Assembly: GCA_030646595.1 (NCBI GenBank)
Contig: JAUSKS010000160.1
Span: forward strand, 1-12,868
DNA from: Gallionellaceae bacterium
GTDB lineage: Bacteria; Pseudomonadota; Gammaproteobacteria; Burkholderiales; Gallionellaceae
Direction of reading: 5' to 3'
DNA length: 12,868 bases
The stretch's first letter is position 1. Each line of letters opens with the position of its first letter. The translations under genes and the position numbers were made by a program. The notes beneath the pieces were generated by a model. That model worked only from the letters and a program-made list of their open reading frames with translations. It was not told the DNA's origin and ran no database searches. Shown piece after piece: positions 1 to 5,625 of this stretch.

Positions 1-392
1 ATATAGTCTGTGGATCATAGGATATTCGCTCGCTCAAGGTTCAAACCGACATGATTTTCCCATGCCTACAGTAGGGACTCAATTTCAGCTTACATCGTCC
101 CCAAGGCAAACGCAACGATTCGGCAGCCCGTGATTTGTGCAGGCTATTAAGTATCTGAATAATAAGCAAAGACCGCGCTGGGCGGGTGAAGACGTCAAGG
201 TTGGTGGGCACGTTTACAGGCATCTGTACGCGAAGACATGCTGTATTAAATTCACCATATTTTCTGCTAGTATTCCCGCTTGCCCAACGGTTAATGCACT
301 TGTGATTGCATTACAGTAGGGCAAAGAGGGGGGCTATTCCAAGTTGTATATTATAGTTTTATCTTAATTCATTTCTAATTTGAAACGACCAA
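1..392. other. Region without a convincing gene
   Basis: I see no gene I can support here. The open frames are only about 60 codons long, have no recognisable protein motif and lack good ribosome binding sites. The stretch is AT-richer toward its right end (about 330-385), where the promoter of rpfF would be expected, but I could not find a well-spaced -35/-10 pair. It may hold the 3' end or remains of a gene beginning outside the window. Confidence 0.4.
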
Positions 393-489
393 TCCCCTCC
401 CCTTCAAGGGGAGGGTTAGGGTGGGGATGGGGCGGAAGCCATTTGCAAAGCCATTCCCCATCCCACCCTTCCCCTTGAAGGGGAAGGAG
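393..489. repeat. REP-like inverted repeat pair upstream of rpfF
   Basis: Two copies of a GC-rich palindromic unit face each other. The left unit has a small perfect palindrome (CCCTCCCCTT, C, AAGGGGAGGG at 395-415) followed by a GGTTAGGGTGGGGATGGGG tail. The right unit (about 456-489) is its imperfect reverse complement. The arms are separated by about 22 bases, so the whole could form a long hairpin with two side hairpins. A related pair with the unit order reversed lies at 10629-10712. This fits a REP/BIME-type dispersed element of the kind mobilised by RAYT (REP-associated tyrosine) transposases. No such transposase is in the window. Its right end is 74 bases before the rpfF start codon. 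Confidence 0.75.
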
Positions 490-563
490 TCGCACTAAGC
501 GTTTCTGTCTGGAAATGGAATTAGGGTTTTATCGAAATTTGACTTGCCAACCAGGAGAAATAA

Positions 564-1517
564 ATGGGAAAACTTGAAATTTTGTCGAACGCTAATCCGC
601 TGGAAATGGAATATCAGCAGTTATCTACTCGCTTTGATCCGGAATATGGAATCTTGTGGTCATTTATGAACCCGCAAGAAGTGCCTTGCTTCAATCTGAA
701 TTTACTTACAGAGTTACAGCTCTATCATCAATCTGTCGAAGACAGCGGGGGCGCTATATGGGTGGCTGAGGAGTTGCGGCCTATACATTATATCGTCCTG
801 GCTTCGCAAACTCCTGGAGTCTTCAATCTGGGTGGGCAGCTTTCCTTGATTAGCCAATTAGTAAGAATGAAAGACCGCCAGGGATTGATGCACTACGCGA
901 CCATGAGTATCAATGCCATGATGCCTAGAATCAATCATTACAACTTGCCAGTCATAACCATTTCATTGATGCAAGGTGATGCCTTGGGAGCAGGGTTAGA
1001 GGCCGCTTTAACCAGCGATATTATTATTGCCGAGCGTAGTAGCAGAGCAGGGTTCCCTGAGATTTTATTCAACTTGATTCCGGGGCATGGTGCATACAGT
1101 TTGGCAGCTCGAAAACTTGGGGCTGCTGCGGCTGAGAAGATGATTCTGGGCGGTAAAATATACAGCGCAGAAGAGCTGCATGAACTCGGGTTGGTAGATA
1201 TGCTGATAGAAGATGGAGAAGGTGAAGATGCAGTATATGACTACGTCAGAAAGCAATACCGTCGTTCCAATGGTTATCTGGCTTTGCAACGGGCGCGGCA
1301 GCGCTTTAATCCGGTAACTTATCAGGAATTGCTGGATATCACCACCATCTGGGCGGATGCGGCGCTGCAATTGCGTGAAAGAGATATTAAAGTAATGGAA
1401 CGCTTCATACATTCCCAGAAAAAATATATGGGGCCACAACATGCCGCACCATCATCTTCAGATAGGGAAATGGAACTTATATATGGCGGTGAAATGGATA
1501 GGCGGCAAACCGTGTGA
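564..1517 (+). CDS. rpfF: DSF synthase RpfF (crotonase-fold)
   Basis: A 317-residue crotonase-superfamily protein. RpfF makes diffusible signal factor, a cis-2-unsaturated fatty acid, in the cytoplasm by combined acyl-ACP dehydratase and thioesterase activity. The diagnostic stretch is QGDALGAGLEAAL (137-149) followed by AERSSRAGFPEILFNLIPG. It places Glu146 and Glu166 twenty residues apart, as with the two catalytic glutamates known in Xanthomonas RpfF. The oxyanion-hole region (GVFNLGGQLS, 85-94) is also present. Length is close to the family's usual size of about 290 residues plus a short polar tail. The ATG at 564 has a good Shine-Dalgarno (AGGAG, 553-557). The gene converges on rpfC with two bases between the stop codons, the arrangement seen in Xanthomonas. 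The neighbouring rpfC and rpfG support signal synthesis rather than ordinary enoyl-CoA hydration. Confidence 0.93.
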   Translation: MGKLEILSNANPLEMEYQQLSTRFDPEYGILWSFMNPQEVPCFNLNLLTELQLYHQSVEDSGGAIWVAEELRPIHYIVLASQTPGVFNLGGQLSLISQLVRMKDRQGLMHYATMSINAMMPRINHYNLPVITISLMQGDALGAGLEAALTSDIIIAERSSRAGFPEILFNLIPGHGAYSLAARKLGAAAAEKMILGGKIYSAEELHELGLVDMLIEDGEGEDAVYDYVRKQYRRSNGYLALQRARQRFNPVTYQELLDITTIWADAALQLRERDIKVMERFIHSQKKYMGPQHAAPSSSDREMELIYGGEMDRRQTV

Positions 1518-1519
1518 CA

Positions 1520-3202
1520 TCAAAGGTGTTGTTCATCTTGTGATGTCTCTACTCTTTGTGCTAACTCCAGATATTGCAATAATGCCTGATGGGTTAATTT
1601 GAAATTAGCCAGTGCCTTGCCCAATAAAATACTGGCTGAAGCATGCCAGCCAGCTGAGTTTAGTTGAGCAATCTCGCGACATATTTTCAGAAGTATTTCC
1701 GCGCCTATATTGCCCGCACTTCCTTTCAGAGTGTGGGCTTTTTCTTTGAAAGCCACAAATTCATGCCGTTCCAGTGCTGTTTGCATATCTGCCAATGTTC
1801 GCTCACTTTCAGTAATGAATCCGCGGCTCAAATTATCCACGAATTTTATGCCTCCAAGTGACTCCAGCTTACGCAAGGTATTTTCATTGAGTAATATTTC
1901 CTGAGGAAAGAGGGTCGGAGTGGCAAGCGTAGCTTGAGATTTGGCCTTAACATGAGCTACGGTCAGTTGAGCAACAGTATCCAGCAAAGCATGGGCATTG
2001 ATGGGCTTACTCAGAAAAGCATTGATCCCTGCTTCCTCGCATTCCTGCCTGGCTTCCAGCGTGACATTGGCTGTCAATATGGCAACGGGAAGATAAGGCG
2101 CATGACGGTTGGTTGCCCGGTATATTTTGACTACCTCCAGTCCGCCCATGGCAGGCATATACATATCCAGTATGGCCATGTCATATTGTGCGCTTTCCAG
2201 TTTATCCAATGCTTCTTCACCATTTTCCACGACCTCCACTCGATGACCCGCGCGCTCAAGTATCTTGGAAATGATTTTGCGATTGGTACCGTTGTCATCA
2301 GCGACCAGAATATGGAGACCGCGTTTAGCCAGTGTGTTTCGTTCGTAATGCTCGCGGAAGGAAATGACGCTGCTTTCAGGCAGGGGTGCCATGACTCCAT
2401 GCAGCGCACTAAAGAGCAAAGTTTTATCCAGGGGCAGCTTGAGCGAGCAGGAATATCCTATGGCAAGTAGCTCTTCTTCACTATGGCTAGGCAGTTCGGT
2501 ATAAGTCAAAATTAACGATACATCTTTTGCAGAAAATTGCGCCCAAAGGTGTTTGGCAAACTCTTGCGTATCTATCTCGACATTTTGCGGAGCAGCCAGG
2601 ACCACCAGATTTTTCTGTTGATCGGAGATCATGTGTGTCAGGCGAGAGAAAAAACCAGCCAGGGATTCAGTGTGGCTAAAGCGTACTCCCCAACCTGTCA
2701 GGTGGCTGGCAATGGCTGTGCATTCATCAGCATTTATTCCCATCGCCAGCACAGTCATTTTCTCCAGCGTAGGCTGCGCCGCAAGTACATTATTTTCGGC
2801 TTGTTTGGCAAAAGGCAGCACAAACCAGAAGGTGCTGCCTTTTCCTAGCTCACTCTGTAATCCAATTTTCCCACCCATAAAATGGACGAGTTGTTTGGAA
2901 ATGGTCGTGCCCAAGCCGGTCCCGCCATATTTACGGGTGATATTTGCATCAGCCTGGGTAAAGCTTTCAAAAATAGTTTGCTGTGCTTCCCGGGCAATGC
3001 CTATTCCGCTATCAATAACTTCAAATTTGAGATGGGCAGCCTTCTCATATTGGCTAAGCGTGGTGATTCGTAACTCTACTGCGCCATGGTCGGTAAATTT
3101 GATTGCATTCGCCACCAGGTTGATCACTACTTGGCGCAGGTGTTGGGAATCACCGCGCAACAGAAAGCAAGTTTCAGGAGAAAAATGCACACTCAGGCGC
3201 AA
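1520..3202 (-). CDS. rpfC: RpfC hybrid kinase, C-terminal part (ATPase, receiver, HPt), out of frame with the N-terminal part
   Basis: This 560-codon frame carries the rest of the DSF sensor kinase. In order: the HATPase domain with N box [10 protein letters not shown] (28-37), DSGIGI (64-69) and GGTGLGTTI (93-101); a less conserved segment of about 140 residues (150-275) that may be a degenerate receiver; a receiver with Asp302/Asp303, phospho-acceptor Asp346 in [11 protein letters not shown] and Lys399; and a C-terminal HPt domain with phospho-acceptor His490 in [11 protein letters not shown]. All catalytic residues are intact, so the part does not look decayed. The only start near its 5' end is a TTG at 3202 with no properly spaced ribosome site, and an in-frame TGA lies just upstream. 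Independent translation is therefore unlikely. It should be read as a continuation of the frame at 3193-4050, giving one gene spanning 1520-4050. The stop lies two bases from that of rpfF. Confidence 0.88.
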   Translation of the reverse strand: MRLSVHFSPETCFLLRGDSQHLRQVVINLVANAIKFTDHGAVELRITTLSQYEKAAHLKFEVIDSGIGIAREAQQTIFESFTQADANITRKYGGTGLGTTISKQLVHFMGGKIGLQSELGKGSTFWFVLPFAKQAENNVLAAQPTLEKMTVLAMGINADECTAIASHLTGWGVRFSHTESLAGFFSRLTHMISDQQKNLVVLAAPQNVEIDTQEFAKHLWAQFSAKDVSLILTYTELPSHSEEELLAIGYSCSLKLPLDKTLLFSALHGVMAPLPESSVISFREHYERNTLAKRGLHILVADDNGTNRKIISKILERAGHRVEVVENGEEALDKLESAQYDMAILDMYMPAMGGLEVVKIYRATNRHAPYLPVAILTANVTLEARQECEEAGINAFLSKPINAHALLDTVAQLTVAHVKAKSQATLATPTLFPQEILLNENTLRKLESLGGIKFVDNLSRGFITESERTLADMQTALERHEFVAFKEKAHTLKGSAGNIGAEILLKICREIAQLNSAGWHASASILLGKALANFKLTHQALLQYLELAQRVETSQDEQHL

Positions 3203-3212
3203 CCCTTTTTTT
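3186..3212 (-). other. Slippery A AAA AAG heptamer at the frame break in rpfC
   Basis: On the minus strand the N-terminal frame reads GCT GAA AAA AAG GGT TGC GCC TGA, giving AEKKGCA and a stop. The heptamer A AAA AAG (plus-strand 3205-3211) is in the correct register for -1 slippage. After a -1 shift the next codons are GGG TTG CGC CTG, giving AEKKGLRL, which joins directly to the conserved ATPase region. The joined protein would have about 843 residues. The same heptamer drives frameshifting in E. coli dnaX. Downstream I find only a 5-bp stem with one G-U pair (3186-3190 with 3197-3201, loop of six) three bases after the heptamer. There is no clear upstream Shine-Dalgarno-like stimulator. 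An A8 tract in place of A7 would give the same protein without slippage, so a one-base deletion or a homopolymer miscall explains it equally well. Confidence 0.6.
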
Positions 3213-4050
3213 CAGCTTGCGGCAAGAACATATCCATGATGCTGTTAATCAAGCGATGTAAATCGAAATCTACTGTTTCCGCAACCAGCTTGCCACTTTC
3301 TATGCGAGAAAGATCCAGCACATCTTCGATCAGTTTGAGTAGTATGTGTCCAGAATTTCTAAGGGTTTGCACCAGGTCTTTTTGTTCACCATTGAGTGGG
3401 GTTTCCAGGATCAAGTCACTGGCACCGATCACGCCATTTAAAGGCGTACGCATTTCATGGCTCATGTTTGCCAGAAAACGGCTTTTTGCCTGGTTGGCTT
3501 CCTCAGCGTGGGTAATAGCTTGACTTAGACGCTGTAATAACCGGAAAGTAAAAAGTGGAATGGCAATTAAGGTGAGTAATAATCCTGCCGCAAGATAAGC
3601 ATGCGTTAACCAATAATCATTCAGGAAGACAACCCCGCTAAAGCCAAATACACTTATGATTTGAGCTCGAAGTAGGGACTTGGAACCATAACGTAATCCG
3701 TTTCCCACAATCAACCAAAGATAAATGCCAAAAAACAGTGCGCCGACTTCTCGTGTCATTAACATGACATAGCTGACTGCACTTACGTCAGCAATCATCG
3801 CCAACAACTGCCTGGTGGGAGAAGGTTGTTTACTGCGAAAAATGGCAACTACCAGCAATGTGGAAAAAAATGAAAACCCGAACGAAAAGATAAGAACAGG
3901 TAGTTGGATGGGTGCATGGCTGTCAGCGTAAAATACAAACGCCAAATAAGCAGTCACTGCTAGAGAAAAAACAATCCTTATCAGAGCCTGCTCATGCTCT
4001 CCTCCTTTTTCCCTGACCTGACGCAGAAAAGTACTTAGTCGTCGGACCAT
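3193..4050 (-). CDS. rpfC: RpfC hybrid kinase, N-terminal part (membrane sensor and dimerisation/phospho-acceptor domain)
   Basis: This 285-codon frame encodes the sensor and dimerisation part of the DSF receptor kinase. Residues about 22-170 contain five hydrophobic segments (roughly 22-41, 48-71, 83-99, 103-118, 128-168, the last probably two helices), matching the multi-pass input domain of RpfC. The N-terminus, [16 protein letters not shown], resembles the short region before the first helix that binds DSF in Xanthomonas. The dimerisation domain follows, with phospho-acceptor His198 in [16 protein letters not shown] and a conserved [10 protein letters not shown] (246-255). The frame stops after AEKKGCA, before any ATP-binding domain, so alone it could not autophosphorylate. 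The start codon overlaps the last 16 bases of rpfG, indicating translational coupling. See the slippery site at 3205-3211 for how it joins the frame at 1520-3202. Confidence 0.88.
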   Translation of the reverse strand: MVRRLSTFLRQVREKGGEHEQALIRIVFSLAVTAYLAFVFYADSHAPIQLPVLIFSFGFSFFSTLLVVAIFRSKQPSPTRQLLAMIADVSAVSYVMLMTREVGALFFGIYLWLIVGNGLRYGSKSLLRAQIISVFGFSGVVFLNDYWLTHAYLAAGLLLTLIAIPLFTFRLLQRLSQAITHAEEANQAKSRFLANMSHEMRTPLNGVIGASDLILETPLNGEQKDLVQTLRNSGHILLKLIEDVLDLSRIESGKLVAETVDFDLHRLINSIMDMFLPQAEKKGCA

Positions 4051-5159
4051 AAAGGTACCTGCTGCGGTTGCGGATCAAAAATATCCTGGAATTGCTCTTG
4101 TATCTGGGCGATCTGGTCCAGTCGAGTGATGAAACCTTCCACGCATTCCGGATCGAAATGTTTTCCTTTGGCAGCACTCAAGTGAGCAAAGGCTTCTTCA
4201 TTTGACCAGGCTTGTTTATAAGGGCGTTGCGAGGTCAAGGCGTCATACACATCGGCTACCGCTACGATGCGGGCTTCCAGGCAAATTTCCTTGCCCTTTA
4301 ATCCTTGCGGGTAGCCGCTGCCGTCGTATTTTTCGTGATGCGCCAAGGCAATTTCAGCCCCCAGATTGATATATTTTGACGGACTGTTGTGCAGAATTTT
4401 ATAGCCTATGGTGGCATGGGTTTTCATGATTTCAAATTCTTCCGGAGTCAACCTGTCTGCTTTCAGCAGGATAAGATCGGAGATGCCGATCTTGCCGATA
4501 TCATGCATGGGCGCGGCCACTTCAATCAAATTGCATTTCTCCTCAGGCAGGTGCAATGATTCAGCTATCAAGCGCGAATACTTGGCCATGCGGATAATAT
4601 GGTTGCCGGTTTCTTCATCGCGATATTCACCTGCTTTCGCCAAACGGAATAAAGTTTCCAGTTCGCGGTCGCGTATACGTTGGGTCGCGCTGGAAATGGC
4701 GTGTTCCAGAAATTGTGAACGGTTCAGGATAATTTTCTGCTGCATGCGCAGTGCCAGCATGTTCTGGCAGCGCACACCGCATTCATAAGGATCTATGGGC
4801 TTGGTAATGAAGTCAGTCGCACCTGCTTTCAGCGCCTGATAGCGGATTTGTTTATCTTCCAGCGCAGTAACGATCACAATAGGCACCCCTTCCATGGAGG
4901 GCATGCGTTGCATTTGCTTCATGACTTCCAGGCCTGACATGCCATTCATCATGTAGTCCAGCATGACTAGATCTGGCTGATTTGTTTTTGCCCATAGCAG
5001 CGCAGGGATGGGTTCTGCAAAAGCCTGCACGGTGATATTTTTTTGTATGCCATGCACGACCTGCTCCAGTATTCTCCTGCTGGTAAATTCATCATCCAGG
5101 ATTAATATGGTGGGAGCTGAAATATTAGTAAAATTTTGATCAATTATCTCGAAAGGCAT
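4035..5159 (-). CDS. rpfG: RpfG: response regulator with HD-GYP cyclic-di-GMP phosphodiesterase domain
   Basis: The protein (374 residues from the chosen start) has an N-terminal receiver with acidic pair Asp22/Asp23, phospho-acceptor Asp68 in [12 protein letters not shown] and Lys120. A linker follows, then an HD-GYP domain with His187, the His219-Asp220 pair in [10 protein letters not shown], and [11 protein letters not shown] (274-284). HD-GYP domains hydrolyse cyclic di-GMP. In the DSF pathway RpfC phosphorylates RpfG in response to DSF, which switches this activity on. Its length matches Xanthomonas RpfG (about 378). An upstream in-frame ATG at 5240 would add 27 residues. I prefer 5159 because the added residues do not resemble a receiver start and lack a ribosome site, whereas GGGG lies 8-11 bases before 5159. 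It is the first gene of the rpfG-rpfC unit. The rpfH gene found between these two in Xanthomonas is absent. Confidence 0.92.
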   Translation of the reverse strand: MPFEIIDQNFTNISAPTILILDDEFTSRRILEQVVHGIQKNITVQAFAEPIPALLWAKTNQPDLVMLDYMMNGMSGLEVMKQMQRMPSMEGVPIVIVTALEDKQIRYQALKAGATDFITKPIDPYECGVRCQNMLALRMQQKIILNRSQFLEHAISSATQRIRDRELETLFRLAKAGEYRDEETGNHIIRMAKYSRLIAESLHLPEEKCNLIEVAAPMHDIGKIGISDLILLKADRLTPEEFEIMKTHATIGYKILHNSPSKYINLGAEIALAHHEKYDGSGYPQGLKGKEICLEARIVAVADVYDALTSQRPYKQAWSNEEAFAHLSAAKGKHFDPECVEGFITRLDQIAQIQEQFQDIFDPQPQQVPLWSDD

Positions 5160-5161
5160 GC

Positions 5162-5175
5162 TGTACCCCCGTACA
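5162..5175 (-). promoter_or_regulatory. Small hairpin over the putative rpfG ribosome binding site
   Basis: On the minus strand TGTAC, GGGG, GTACA forms a perfect 5-bp stem whose four-base loop is the only purine-rich Shine-Dalgarno candidate for the start at 5159. A ribosome site in a hairpin loop may stay accessible or be modulated. The stem is short, so a regulatory role is speculative. Confidence 0.25.
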
Positions 5176-5375
5176 AAGCTTAATTTGCCGACCAGACAGC
5201 CCGGGCAGGCAGAAACTTGCCCGGATGGACGATGCGTCATAAGTATTAATCAAAATAGAATTCATCCTGCATTTTCCCTATGCTGCCGTCAAGTACAATC
5301 CGACAAGTGTAGCGATATGTAGATAAGATTTAGTTATTTCACTTATTCCCCAGCGCATGAGCACCAAAAGAATCG

Positions 5376-5381
5376 TATAAT
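5376..5381 (+). promoter_or_regulatory. Consensus -10 hexamer (TATAAT) without a clear -35
   Basis: A perfect TATAAT sits in the otherwise gene-free stretch between rpfG and the large oxidoreductase gene. The hexamer 17 bases upstream is GCGCAT, a poor match to TTGACA. If active, a transcript beginning near 5388 would meet the terminator at 5403-5424 almost at once. It is a candidate only. Confidence 0.25.
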
Positions 5382-5402
5382 TACGCCTCAAAAAAATGCT
5401 AG

Positions 5403-5424
5403 GCCCGGTAAAGCCGGGCTTTTT
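5403..5424 (+). terminator. Rho-independent terminator
   Basis: GCCCGG, loop TAAAG, CCGGGC is followed directly by five T residues. An A7 run at 5390-5396 lies upstream, but a matching minus-strand hairpin would be separated from its T run by six bases, so it acts best on + strand transcripts. No + strand gene precedes it in the window, so it either ends an unannotated short RNA or protects the operon downstream from antisense read-through out of the rpfG promoter region. Confidence 0.7.
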
Positions 5425-5460
5425 ACACATAGCGACATAAGTCTACTGCGCGAACTTGAT

Positions 5461-5535
5461 CCGGGTCGGTGCGGTGCTCGGAATCCTCATGTACTATTGT
5501 GTACATTCCGGTTCCTGCGCTCCGTTCCGACCCGG
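5461..5535. repeat. Large imperfect hairpin, probable dispersed repeat
   Basis: Outer arms CCGGGTCGG (5461-5469) and CCGACCCGG (5527-5535) pair perfectly over 9 bp. Inner arms ATGTAC (5489-5494) and GTACAT (5501-5506) pair over 6 bp around a six-base loop, with partial pairing between. The mosaic of paired and mismatched blocks resembles an intergenic dispersed repeat of betaproteobacteria rather than a terminator, since no T run follows. It ends 90 bases before the start codon of the oxidoreductase gene. Only one copy is in the window. Confidence 0.6.
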
Positions 5536-5610
5536 CTCAAATCCGCTCGCTACGACTTCTGTCACTATGTATCACTGGAATTGCGGGCAGCTCAACTGCG
5601 CGCCACGATT

Positions 5611-5615
5611 AGGAG
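5611..5615 (+). promoter_or_regulatory. Ribosome binding site fixing the start at 5626
   Basis: AGGAG lies ten bases before the ATG at 5626. The open frame extends upstream to a TTG at 5497, but that extension lies partly inside the hairpin repeat (5461-5535), so 5626 is the likely true start. Confidence 0.7.
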
Positions 5616-5625
5616 TCGGTATTGC

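Noticed and set aside
36..52. GGTTCAAACC resembling a tRNA T-arm
   Set aside because: The flanking bases do not form a T-stem or acceptor stem, and no anticodon arm lies upstream.
41..319. Two open frames of 60 codons at the left edge
   Set aside because: Short, with no ribosome site and no family signature. They could be remnants but nothing supports a product.
393..489. Hairpin read as a transcription terminator before rpfF
   Set aside because: There is no T run after it and a related pair occurs elsewhere in the window, so a dispersed repeat explains it better.
1934..2470. Plus-strand open frame of 178 codons opposite the rpfC receiver region
   Set aside because: It is opposite conserved receiver residues on the other strand and has no domain of its own.
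5160..5240. Longer rpfG start at the ATG at 5240
   Set aside because: The extra 27 residues do not resemble a receiver start and no ribosome site precedes that ATG. Not fully excluded.
5497..5625. Upstream extension of the large oxidoreductase frame to a TTG at 5497, adding 43 residues
   Set aside because: The extension begins inside the hairpin repeat, has no ribosome site, and the ATG at 5626 has AGGAG ten bases upstream.
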